Below are positions 16,557 to 24,091 of a stretch of DNA of 64,000 nucleotides, in pieces. Each line of letters starts with the position of its first letter. The stretch's first letter is position 1. A program made the position numbers and the translations under genes. This DNA is from Paenibacillus periandrae (GTDB taxonomy: Bacteria > Bacillota > Bacilli > Paenibacillales > NBRC-103111). The DNA is taken from positions 62,001 to 126,000 of the forward strand of contig NZ_JAJNMU010000025.1 in the NCBI RefSeq assembly GCF_022458865.1, given 5' to 3'. The notes under the pieces were generated by a model. The model saw nothing but the letters and a program-made list of their open reading frames with translations, was not told the DNA's origin and ran no database searches.

Positions 16557-17216
16557 TTATGGGTTAGCTTGGCTCCGTCCCTTTTTTGCCATTTCCACGT
16601 CCTGCGGGTTGGTCGCAAATGAAAATACATAAGCGTAGGCCGTTTGAAGGGCAATTTTGAAAGGACGGGTCGATTTGCGGGTCTTGGTTAAGAGCTGCCC
16701 TCCCTGTAGACTGGTTATAACTGCACAAGCTAGTTCAGCCGGGTCAGTCTCGGCCCGAAGATCACCCCGCTCTTTCATCTTGCTAAATCCATCAATAAAG
16801 TATTGCTCCCATTCATCAAAAGAATGCACCAGGGCCACCCTGGCTGTCTCGTCCTGGTCGGCTAGTTCGCTAGCCAGTGAACCGAGCGGGCATCCTCCCA
16901 AGCTCTCGCTGCTTTCCTTTAAGTCTATAATCGTCGTTCTCCATTTTTCGAGGTTTTCCCAGGTGTCCAGATGTTCCAGGAGAGGCAGTTGCGCACCCAG
17001 CACATTGACGGTTTGCCGCTCAATAACCGCCAGGACCAATTCGTCCTTATTATCAAAATAGTGATAGAGCTGGCTTTTACTGACGCAAGCTGCGACCCTC
17101 ATATCGTCCATACTGGTACCCCGGACGCCTTTTTCGTAAACAAGTTGGGCTGCCTGATTGAGAATACGCTCTCTACTGTTCTGCCCGCGTGAAGTTAAAG
17201 ACCCGTTGTTTGGCAT
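16557..17216 (-). CDS. TetR family transcriptional regulator
   Basis: A TetR repressor of about 219 residues. The N-terminal DNA-binding domain reads RERILNQAAQLVYEKGVRGTSMDDM, then a helix-turn-helix CVSKSQLYHYFDNKDELVLAVI. The C-terminal ligand domain contains GGCPLGSLASELAD, typical of the group that controls redox genes (TetR_C_6/YcdC-like). It is divergent from the SDR gene, and two matching palindromes lie between them, so it most likely represses both. I chose the ATG after GAGGGAAGAAAGCTT; another ATG nine codons upstream has its AGGAG too far away. Composition is more GC-rich than the surrounding genes. Confidence 0.85.
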   Translation of the reverse strand: MPNNGSLTSRGQNSRERILNQAAQLVYEKGVRGTSMDDMRVAACVSKSQLYHYFDNKDELVLAVIERQTVNVLGAQLPLLEHLDTWENLEKWRTTIIDLKESSESLGGCPLGSLASELADQDETARVALVHSFDEWEQYFIDGFSKMKERGDLRAETDPAELACAVITSLQGGQLLTKTRKSTRPFKIALQTAYAYVFSFATNPQDVEMAKKGRSQANP

Positions 17217-17308
17217 AAGCTTTCTTCCCTCTTCCTTTCTCATTCTTTTTGCAGTAATCTCCTATCCTGAAAGTAAAGCACGATTTTCACCAATATTATA
17301 CCATGAAC

Positions 17309-17353
17309 TGGACTATTGGGTCCATTAATGTTACTATGGACTAAGTAGTCCAT
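17309..17353. promoter_or_regulatory. two TetR-type operators in the divergent promoter region
   Basis: ATGGACTAAGTAGTCCAT (17336-17353) is a perfect 18-bp palindrome. TGGACTATTGGGTCCA (17309-17324) is a second, imperfect copy with the same TGGACTA half-site, centred 28 bp away. The left site overlaps the -35 region of the tetR promoter, whose TATAAT lies at about 17296-17301 on the minus strand. Autorepression and control of the SDR gene are expected. Confidence 0.75.
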
Positions 17354-17413
17354 TTTTCATCACACACAGTTCAAAATCAGCAAAGCAACCCTAACCTCAG
17401 AAGGAGAATACAC

Positions 17414-18361
17414 ATGGAACATTCGATCGCACTCGTCACAGGCGCCACCTCCGGGCTCGGTTATGCGGCAGCCCGCAAGCTCGCCATCGAGGGTTACCGC
17501 CAGGTCATCGTCACCGGGCGCAGCCTGGCCCGGGTTCAAGAAGCGGCCGCTCAACTCGCGGCTGAGACCAAGACACAGGTTTTCACTCCGCTGGAGCTGG
17601 ATCTGGACGCACCGACCAGCGTTCAATCCGCCCTCGACGAGCTGGTCAAACGAGGTTGGCCGGTTGATTTCTTGCTGCTCAATGCGGGGCTGGTTCCCTT
17701 CAAGCAGCGCGAGATTACCGCGGCGGGCGTCGAGGCATCTCAGGCCCCGCTCATTGGTCATCATGAACTGACTGTCGGGTTGCTGAATGCCAACCTGTTG
17801 AGTCCCGACGCGCGGATTGTTATCGCCGGCGCGGAGCCTGCCCGAGGGGGCGTGCCCATGTTCAAATACACTGACCTGCCCGCCTTCGCCGCCAAATACC
17901 ACCAAGGCGACCGAACCGCCGCTGTTGAAGCCCTGATTCGCAACGGGCCGAACGTGAAGTACGTGCCCAACAATGCGTATGCCGACGCGAAGCTGATCAT
18001 CGCTTGGTGGGTCGCAGCGTTGGCGCGCCGGCTGCCGTCCGGCATGGCTGTGTACGCTGTATCGCCCGGTGGGGCGACCGCCACCAACGTGAAGCGAAGC
18101 GCTAGCCCTCTGTTGAAGTATGTGTTTATCCCAATCGTGAACCTCATTCCCGGCATGAACCAGACGCCGGAGACCGCGGCCAGTCGCTACATCCAGGCGT
18201 CGGAGTTCGGAACCGACGTCTCAGGGCAATTCTTCGCCTCGGCCAAAGGGAAGTTCTCAGGCCCAATCGAGGTGCAGCTCGAGCCACACCTCCACGATCG
18301 CGCCAACCAGGAAGCCGCGTGGCAGGCTGTCGTCAAGGTCTCAGGCGTCGACTTGTCTTAG
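17414..18361 (+). CDS. short-chain dehydrogenase/reductase
   Basis: A 315-residue NAD(P)-dependent oxidoreductase of the SDR superfamily, and the only intact plus-strand gene here. The Rossmann motif TGATSGLG is at 9-16, NAG (LLLNAGLVP) near 91, and the catalytic Y-x-x-x-K as AYADAK near 198. AGGAG lies seven bases before the ATG. It is visibly GC-rich, unlike its AT-rich neighbours, which suggests transfer together with tetR. The substrate is unknown; the TetR type suggests response to a toxic carbonyl or quinone compound. A truncated second SDR follows. Confidence 0.9.
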   Translation: MEHSIALVTGATSGLGYAAARKLAIEGYRQVIVTGRSLARVQEAAAQLAAETKTQVFTPLELDLDAPTSVQSALDELVKRGWPVDFLLLNAGLVPFKQREITAAGVEASQAPLIGHHELTVGLLNANLLSPDARIVIAGAEPARGGVPMFKYTDLPAFAAKYHQGDRTAAVEALIRNGPNVKYVPNNAYADAKLIIAWWVAALARRLPSGMAVYAVSPGGATATNVKRSASPLLKYVFIPIVNLIPGMNQTPETAASRYIQASEFGTDVSGQFFASAKGKFSGPIEVQLEPHLHDRANQEAAWQAVVKVSGVDLS

Positions 18362-18433
18362 TGTCTCCGGCGTCCTTGTCTTATCGTACTAAACAGTCAG
18401 CTAGGCGCCGCTGGCGTCGCAAGGAGAGTACGC

Positions 18434-18547
18434 ATGGAACGGTACGAAGCGAAGCGGGCGGTGATCATTGGCGGCACGAGCGGAATAGGGCTCGCGACTG
18501 CGAAGATGCTGAAACGCATAGCGGCGCACGGTATCCTCAATTACTAG
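18434..18547 (+). pseudogene. truncated second SDR gene
   Basis: After AAGGAGAGTACGC, an ATG opens MERYEAKRAVIIGGTSGIGLATAKMLKR, a clear SDR Rossmann N-terminus (GGTSGIG). It stops after 37 codons at TAG, exactly where the 66-bp palindrome begins. The gene has been cut by whatever left the palindrome. It was probably the second gene of the TetR-controlled operon. Confidence 0.75.
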
Positions 18548-18609
18548 GTAAGCGTCAAATATCCCCATATCCGGAATACCGGATATGGGGATATTTGACG
18601 CTTACCTAG
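18544..18609. repeat. 66-bp perfect inverted repeat (31-bp arms, 4-bp loop)
   Basis: Arms begin CTAGGTAAGCGTCAAATAT and meet at CCGG-AATA-CCGG. The outer CTAG could be a flanking duplication; the inner GTAAGCG resembles the terminal repeats of IS66-type elements. Two inverted-repeat ends lying almost head to head could be the scar of a lost insertion sequence, or a palindromic mobile unit. It truncates the second SDR gene. Confidence 0.85.
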
Positions 18610-18984
18610 ATACCAATGGTAGTGCACTCTGGAGGAAGCGAGAGTGTGAGTTTACGAGTGAACCGACTGCCGAAAGGCAGACACAAAAGAGCGGCTCCGA
18701 TGAACCGCCCGCTCACGCTCTTGAAAGGGCCAAGGCCTCCTAACCCGCATTCTCGCAGCATGCGCAGTGCCGCCCGCAACGACAAGCTGGCGCATCCACT
18801 GCGTTACAGCGGGTGCCGGTGCTGCGTTGTAGCGATAGCTAGTCTTGGACCGGGCTCTGCGATCTCAATAATGCGCCGGCCTTCCCCCCACCTCTCCAAC
18901 GCCCCGAACGGAAATGTAATCGCGATCAGCTCGTTGCGGTTCAAATCGACGGCGATATAGATCGCTTGGTCTTCCTCGTCCACG
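18610..18984. other. GC-rich non-coding remnant
   Basis: On the minus strand 18819-18990 reads RYVDEEDQAIYIAVDLNRNE, continuing LIAITFPFGALERWGEG, to a stop. It looks like the tail of a real protein but has no start and no family that I recognise. It adjoins the methionine aminopeptidase pseudogene, also decayed and GC-rich, so this is probably foreign or former chromosomal DNA in ruins. Confidence 0.4.
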
Positions 18985-19317
18985 TAGCGTCGGGATAGTG
19001 GTACAAGTCGATTTCGCGGCGCGGCACGCTAAGCGCCCAGCGGTCCGGCTGCGCGATGACGAAGCGGGCGACCGTCGACAGGAACGTCTTGATCGTTAGC
19101 ACCATGCCTTCCTGCAGCACCCGCTTATAGTGCTTGTTATATACCGGCAAATTTTCCGTCGGAGCCACGTGCAACACCTTGCCGATGCCGTGACTGCATA
19201 AATTGCGGATCAGCTGATAGGCGCCGCGGTGCTCCTCCAGCTGGATCAGATGTCCGATCTAGTGCACCTTTACGCCGTGCGTGAGATGGGAAATGACCTT
19301 TATCATGAGTCTCCAGG
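18985..19317 (-). pseudogene. methionine aminopeptidase (map) C-terminal pseudogene
   Basis: The minus strand reads MIKVISHLTHGVKVH, an in-frame TAG (19259-19261), then IGHLIQLEEHRGAYQLIRNL and CSHGIGKVLH, followed by EGMVLTIKTFLS and QPDRWALSVP. The HGIG histidine motif and EGM-LTI-x-x-FLS are signatures of type I methionine aminopeptidase, which removes the initiator methionine. The conserved metal-binding Glu after LTI is replaced (LTIKTF instead of LTIEPF), the frame contains a stop, and the end is scrambled. This is a dead copy, GC-rich compared with its neighbours. Confidence 0.7.
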
Positions 19318-19320
19318 TGA

Positions 19321-19593
19321 TTAAATAAAAAATTTGATTTGTTCAACTTGTTGGATGTTAGCTTTCGGAACTCCAAGGATTTTCTTATCATCCGCTTGGG
19401 TGGCATTGACCGCAACAGCAATGGATTCTTGAACATTATTGATTGGTACAGAAATAACAACAAGAACATGTTCTTCATGACAAACTGAACAAACATATTT
19501 GATTCCTGGAACTCGTTCGACGGCAAGGGCGTAACGGGTGTTCAAATCTAATCCTTCCTTAATAGCGCATGGTCCACAAATCTTACTTATCAT
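19321..19593 (-). CDS. small CxxC protein (90 aa)
   Basis: The ATG follows GGAGTGATACA. The N-terminal half has CGPC at residues 6-9 and CSVCH at 35-39, spaced like one zinc-binding site. The C-terminal half has no cysteines and ends hydrophobic (VEQIKFFI). No family recognised. It is not obviously coupled to the upstream TadZ-like gene, which ends at 19881 after 287 bases of non-coding DNA. Zinc binding is inferred from spacing only. Confidence 0.6.
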   Translation of the reverse strand: MISKICGPCAIKEGLDLNTRYALAVERVPGIKYVCSVCHEEHVLVVISVPINNVQESIAVAVNATQADDKKILGVPKANIQQVEQIKFFI

Positions 19594-19880
19594 TGTATCA
19601 CTCCTAAGTTGTATTTCTTTTCATTATCTTGAGGTAATCTAATTAAGAAATTTTCAAATCTGGTTATTCAAATCTAGATGATTAGAAGGACGGGATTTCT
19701 TCGAGGAACATCTCAAGATGATCCGCCAAAGTGCAGTCGATCGTTCCTCACTTAACAAACGAATGCAATACTACAGCTGCTCAAGCTGTTCACCTCAGTG
19801 ACAGCATGATGTGTGCACAAGCATTCTCTCCTTCTTAATTTTATCAATTACCTCATTGTTATAGCAGCGGCGGTTAATAT

Positions 19881-21329
19881 TTAAGCGGGGCTATCATCCA
19901 ATTCAGCGGGTGGTTGTTTATTCTCCTTTTTAAACTTGTTAATTATTTTCCCTATAAATCCTTGTTTGTCTTTCTTTATAAGCTTTTGTATCAATTCAGC
20001 TGTGAGAAGTTCCACTGATATTTCAGCAAAGACGGATTTAATATGTTCATGCGTATCCGTTTTAATAAAAGCACTTTCCCAAAACGAATCGCCACTCATA
20101 TATATATCTGGCATAGCCGGGATTACAGGGAGTGGATAGATATGATTAACACCATATGCCTTTTTAAGTCCTTCCTCATTTTCTTTATGTAACCAAGTGG
20201 TTGATTTATTGGATACAACAATTACTTTATCGCGAATAGTACGGAGTGTTTCTTCATACTGCTTGTAGTCGCGATTCACCCGGAGCGGGTCATATCCACT
20301 AACTAATATAATTTTGTTAGCCTGCCGTAGGATGATTTTCTCACGTTCATCCGATAATCCCGAGCTGCTCATATCGTAAATAAGGATAGGATAGTGTCTT
20401 GCAAAACCTACTAAATGTGCCGTGTGCATCATATCCCAATCTTTTAGAATATCATCTCTATGCTTGATCATATAAGCTACACCATGTGAATAAAGTTCTG
20501 TTCCAATCTCAATAGTTTCATCCTCAAGAATTTGTCGATGCCAGCTTTTCCAACCGGTATCGAACTTCTGGTCACGTAGGAGCTTCAGACCGTGAATCAA
20601 TTCAAAATAAGAATATGGATTATATGGAGATTCACAAATTCCTACTTGCAAAGTCAAATTCACTAAATATTCAGATAACATACGGGCAATAATCGATGAG
20701 CCGGCACCTGGAAACGCAGAAGCTATTACTATCAATTGAGGCTTAACAAACAAACGCTCATAAACATGAACCAGTTTTTCCCTCTCTACGACTTCTTTGG
20801 CTACTTCCTTCACAACTTTTGTCTTTTTTGGTTGCTGCTCTTTTATCCCTTCTCTTATAATTTCTTCAGCTCGCTGCTCGCGTGATTTTTCAGCAATTTG
20901 TTGGGCAGCCTCCGCCACTTTACCTCTAAATTTCTCAATGTTCTTATAAGCTGGGGGAATTTTAAGTTGTTCCAAATAGGAAGGCGGCAGCTTCCCCTCA
21001 TTAAAAATGTCATAGACTGAATGTGTCGTTAATTTTGTCAAAAATAGATCTTCGGCTGGTCGATCACAGAAGTACACAATACGAATCTGTAAACTAATAC
21101 GCCTAATTTCCTCGATAATGCGTTCCCACTCATCATCCGATCCATCATCACCAACCAGTTCTTCTCCAATAAATATCATACTTGCTTCAGTTTCCATAAA
21201 CCTTTTGATAACCGTATTTCGTGTTGTCACGGTTGCAACAACAGAGCCTATGCTTGCTTCTTCCATATCCGTTTTTATTAAATCATCTAAATGCTCATTA
21301 CCTGTCCCAATAATTATAGTGTGTCTCAT
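19881..21329 (-). CDS. TadZ/CpaE-like ParA-family ATPase
   Basis: A 482-residue protein. Residues 1-120 resemble the atypical receiver domain of CpaE/TadZ proteins (MRHTIIIGTGNEHL; SMIFIGEEL; YDIFNEGKLP). A charged linker follows, then a MinD/ParA-type P-loop near residue 205, VIASAFPGAGSSIIARML, where the usual GKT is changed to GAGSS. A second motif, PILIYDMSSSG, resembles Walker B/switch. Such proteins place the Tad pilus machine at the cell pole or surface. This is a second, diverged copy far from the tad locus at 58-64 kb. The ATG follows GGGAGAG; a hairpin terminator lies in its leader. Confidence 0.7.
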   Translation of the reverse strand: MRHTIIIGTGNEHLDDLIKTDMEEASIGSVVATVTTRNTVIKRFMETEASMIFIGEELVGDDGSDDEWERIIEEIRRISLQIRIVYFCDRPAEDLFLTKLTTHSVYDIFNEGKLPPSYLEQLKIPPAYKNIEKFRGKVAEAAQQIAEKSREQRAEEIIREGIKEQQPKKTKVVKEVAKEVVEREKLVHVYERLFVKPQLIVIASAFPGAGSSIIARMLSEYLVNLTLQVGICESPYNPYSYFELIHGLKLLRDQKFDTGWKSWHRQILEDETIEIGTELYSHGVAYMIKHRDDILKDWDMMHTAHLVGFARHYPILIYDMSSSGLSDEREKIILRQANKIILVSGYDPLRVNRDYKQYEETLRTIRDKVIVVSNKSTTWLHKENEEGLKKAYGVNHIYPLPVIPAMPDIYMSGDSFWESAFIKTDTHEHIKSVFAEISVELLTAELIQKLIKKDKQGFIGKIINKFKKENKQPPAELDDSPA

Positions 21330-21350
21330 ATAAACTCTCCCTCCCAATGA

Positions 21351-21392
21351 AAAAAGGCAAAGGACGCCTACAATCTGCGTCCTTCGCCTTTT
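21351..21392 (-). terminator. hairpin terminator or attenuator in the leader of the TadZ-like gene
   Basis: AAAAGGCGAAGGACGC pairs with GCGTCCTTTGCCTTTT and is followed on the minus strand by T residues. Just upstream is TGCTATAAT, a good extended -10, so a transcript could start beside this hairpin and meet it at once, before the ATG at 21329. It therefore looks like an attenuator and not only the terminator of the DUF2325 gene. Confidence 0.7.
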
Positions 21393-21437
21393 AAAATTAT
21401 AGCATAGCTTCCCAAAATTTTGAATGATATTTCCCAT

Positions 21438-22790
21438 TCATAAACGTATCATCTGCAAGGCTTTCTCTATATTCATGCCTCTCAAATAAAAAACTTTGAT
21501 TCCACGATCCGCTGCCCATTCTTTGATCTCCCACATTGAGTCGTGAGAGATGAATTCCCACCACACAATATAAACGTCAGCTGATCTTAAAGCTGAGAAA
21601 AATTCGGGATCGTGGCGTTTGCCGTCATGCAATATAACTTTACAACCGAATTCTTTTCTAAGTTCGCTCCGCCATCCTCCGAAAAATGCTACAGTTTTTC
21701 CCTCTAGATGTTCATTACAATCTTCGACATCATTAGATATTTGGAGATCGTTTATATCAGGATATGTATTTATCTCATCATTGTCAGAGAGACGATTATA
21801 CAAGTTTTTATTTTCTTCCTTCAACTCAGTTATTAATGCTTTTAAACGTTCAATTTTTTTGGATTGCCCTGTTTCCTGTCTAACTTCAAAACGGTCTTCT
21901 TTAAGGTTCTCAATATCCTGATAAGCAATTCCAAGCCTATCCTGTAGATTTCCAACTTCTTGCTGAAGTCGGTTCGCTCTAAGATTTGATTTCTCTAAAC
22001 GACCTGACAGTTGCTCTATACGACGATACAGAAACGCTTGTTCGCTATTTTCCTTCTTAACCAACTCACCAATGCTCCGAGAACGCAGCCCTTCTAACTC
22101 CTCTGGAATAGGTAAATTTAAAACAATATAACGAACACGTTCACGTCCAAACAACTTAATGTCATTTTTAATATCCCATGCTTCGATACCTAAATCGATA
22201 AAATGCCGCAACATTCTATGATTAGCAAAACGCCAGAACTCCCTTTTAGAACCCTCCGCTAGCAATACAGCTGCATTTTTACGATACATAAACACCGTTG
22301 ATTTCGGATCCAGAAGCTTCCAACCACATGCTATATAGGCATCTTCATAATCCTGTTTAGATAATTCAGAAATGAAGTCATTCCAATGTTTAATGGCATG
22401 ATTCACGAATTGCTCCCAAAACGATCCGCTTTGATCAACTATAAAATCATTCCATTTTGATAGCCCACGATCTATCTCCACTTGTTCCTCATCTGTTCGG
22501 GAATATACATAACCTGCTCGTTCCCCATCAACTACTGGTACGTCGATTCCGATTTTAGCTTCCGTTATGATACGCTTCTGCAGCTTATCAAAAAGCCTCA
22601 TTATTGTCGGTAGGGTAGATTGACCGCAATTTTTACATAGGATCGGGTAGAGACTAATATCCCGCTCCTCCATCTTCCTCTCAAGAGCAGCTAAATCCAT
22701 TTTCCCAAAGTCTTCAATTATTTCTTCCGTACGCCGACTGCAATCACTACAAATAGAAATAAACGAAAGAATGACATGAAGCTGTTTCAA
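21438..22790 (-). CDS. coiled-coil protein with C-terminal DUF2325
   Basis: A 450-residue protein. The N-terminal third has two CxxC-type pairs (ICSDCS near 13-18; LCKNCGQ near 52-58) that could bind zinc. Residues 255-345 form a long coiled coil (EQLSGRLEKSNLRANRLQQE). The C-terminal 80 residues (VAFFGGWRSELRKEFGCKVI, HDPEFFSALRSADVYIVWW, SHDSMWEIKEWAADRGIKV) match DUF2325, a Rossmann-like domain of unknown role found in plasmids and phages. The start is TTG after GAGGG. It precedes the TadZ-like ATPase and may act with it. Confidence 0.7.
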   Translation of the reverse strand: MKQLHVILSFISICSDCSRRTEEIIEDFGKMDLAALERKMEERDISLYPILCKNCGQSTLPTIMRLFDKLQKRIITEAKIGIDVPVVDGERAGYVYSRTDEEQVEIDRGLSKWNDFIVDQSGSFWEQFVNHAIKHWNDFISELSKQDYEDAYIACGWKLLDPKSTVFMYRKNAAVLLAEGSKREFWRFANHRMLRHFIDLGIEAWDIKNDIKLFGRERVRYIVLNLPIPEELEGLRSRSIGELVKKENSEQAFLYRRIEQLSGRLEKSNLRANRLQQEVGNLQDRLGIAYQDIENLKEDRFEVRQETGQSKKIERLKALITELKEENKNLYNRLSDNDEINTYPDINDLQISNDVEDCNEHLEGKTVAFFGGWRSELRKEFGCKVILHDGKRHDPEFFSALRSADVYIVWWEFISHDSMWEIKEWAADRGIKVFYLRGMNIEKALQMIRL

Positions 22791-22861
22791 GATATAAACC
22801 CTCGTTTCGTATTCAAATATTCACTTCAATAATATCATTTATATCATCAGGTTTATATAAA

Positions 22862-22919
22862 TTGGCAAAGAAATAGTTCAAGTCACATTTATATGAGACT
22901 TGAACTATTTCTTTGCCAA
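22862..22919. repeat. 58-bp perfect inverted repeat (23-bp arms, 12-bp loop)
   Basis: Left arm begins TTGGCAAAGAAATAGTTC and the right arm mirrors it exactly around ACATTTATATGA. It lies upstream of the DUF2325 gene and at the 3' end of a decayed gene. There is no T run on either side, so a plain terminator is unlikely. It could be a palindromic mobile unit, a cruciform protein-binding site, or a replication or transfer structure. Confidence 0.85.
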
Positions 22920-22920
22920 A

Positions 22921-23360
22921 ACAGCACGTAAATGCTTCCAAAGTCGCAAATGGGATCCGCAGAATTCGAAGATCCCGTTTCAATTGATTGAACTATCGTA
23001 TCCGTTCGTAATGTTGTTTCAGTCAAAATTTTCTCTGATCCCTTGCCGATTAACAATGTTGCTACATCTTCACTTACTTGTATAGGGGATTCCCAAGTAT
23101 AGGTTTCCCAAAGTATAATGGACCCGTCTGGTTTTCCTATCATTCTTGTTAATGAAAAATTCCATATTTGAAATTGTGGGTTCTATAGTTGTATTTATAT
23201 CTAAGACTACGTTCTCAAACTGATCCTCTTCGAGAACTCGTTTCTACAGGCTCAATCCTGTAATTGGTCTTTAAGCAATTTATCAGCCTCTGAACATTGA
23301 TCCAGCCAGGTATAAGCGTTGTTTCGAAACAAGATAACTTTCGCTGCTTTGATCCTCAAT
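22921..23360 (-). pseudogene. decayed gene with at least two frameshifts
   Basis: Three protein-like pieces follow each other in different frames on the minus strand: NNAYTWLDQCSEADKLLKDQ, then VLEEDQFENVVLDINTTIEP, then KPDGSIILWETYTWESPIQV with SEDVATLLIGKGSEKIL. Each reads well and ends at a stop or frame change near the next. The last piece is open for 84 codons but lacks a ribosome binding site. I do not recognise the family. Another tail, PQVEYKPVVVKKH, ends near 23375. This looks like a mosaic of dead sequence before the biosynthetic cluster. Confidence 0.45.
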
Positions 23361-23485
23361 ACCCGTCAATGTGTTAGTGCTTCTTCACAACAACCGGTTT
23401 GTATTCCACTTGTGGACCCCGAGACGTTTTTTCGGTTGATCCCACACTCCTCAGCGGTTAATTTAGTTCATAAAACCATCAACAC

Positions 23486-24013
23486 TTAAATGTGGCCACA
23501 TTGCTCTAACTTAGTTAGAATTTTTGTTACACATAATTTTATATCTTCGTACTGTGTATTCACAACTAGATCTGGATTCAAAGGTACTTCATAAGTATCA
23601 GTAATACCGGTGAAATGCTTGATTTCTCCCTTTAAAGCCTTTTGGTATAAGCCCTTAACATCCCTCTTTATGCACTCTTCAATGGAACAATCCACATGAA
23701 TTTCCAAATAGTTGGTGATATATTTTTTTAATTCTTCTCTAGTTTCTCGGTAAGGAGAGATTGTTGCTACAACAACACCAATCCCGTTACGTGACAAAAG
23801 CTCAGTGATATATCCTATACGCCGAATGTTAGTGTTTCGATCATCTCGAGTATATCCAAGATCACTTGAAAGGTTCTGCCGGACTTCATCTCCATCTAGT
23901 AATTCAACTCTTACTCCTCTAATGTTTAGTTCCTCACTTATAGCTTTAGCTAGCGTCGTTTTCCCTGAACCTGATAAACCTGTTAACCATAGGGCAAATC
24001 CATTAGACTTCAA
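23486..24013 (-). CDS. cysC: adenylylsulfate (APS) kinase
   Basis: A 175-residue APS kinase, which phosphorylates adenylylsulfate to PAPS. The P-loop GLSGSGKTT is at 12-20; ELLDGDEVRQNLSSDLGYT and RDDRNTNIRRIGY are the APS-binding signatures; ISPYRETREE and KGLYQKALKGEIKHFTGI complete the family. The start is TTG after GGGGGA. No sulfurylase, PAPS reductase or sulfotransferase lies nearby. In this setting it may supply PAPS for a sulfated product, or phosphorylate another nucleotide-linked compound. It is the last gene of the biosynthetic cluster in transcription order. Confidence 0.92.
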   Translation of the reverse strand: MKSNGFALWLTGLSGSGKTTLAKAISEELNIRGVRVELLDGDEVRQNLSSDLGYTRDDRNTNIRRIGYITELLSRNGIGVVVATISPYRETREELKKYITNYLEIHVDCSIEECIKRDVKGLYQKALKGEIKHFTGITDTYEVPLNPDLVVNTQYEDIKLCVTKILTKLEQCGHI

Positions 24014-24091
24014 TCAAAATTCCCCCAACCTAAAATTAAAAACGTGTTTACCATAGGCATTTTAAATTTGTTTATGGCTATCTATACTTTT

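Noticed and set aside
18616..18960. A 114-codon plus-strand frame in the GC-rich remnant.
   Set aside because: GC-rich DNA keeps several frames open by chance; Arg/Ser/Pro-rich product without motifs, and the minus strand has better protein-like remnants.
23486..23500. Palindrome AATGTGGCCACATT at the end of cysC as an operator.
   Set aside because: It is within the coding end of cysC, is short, and has no promoter nearby; likely chance.
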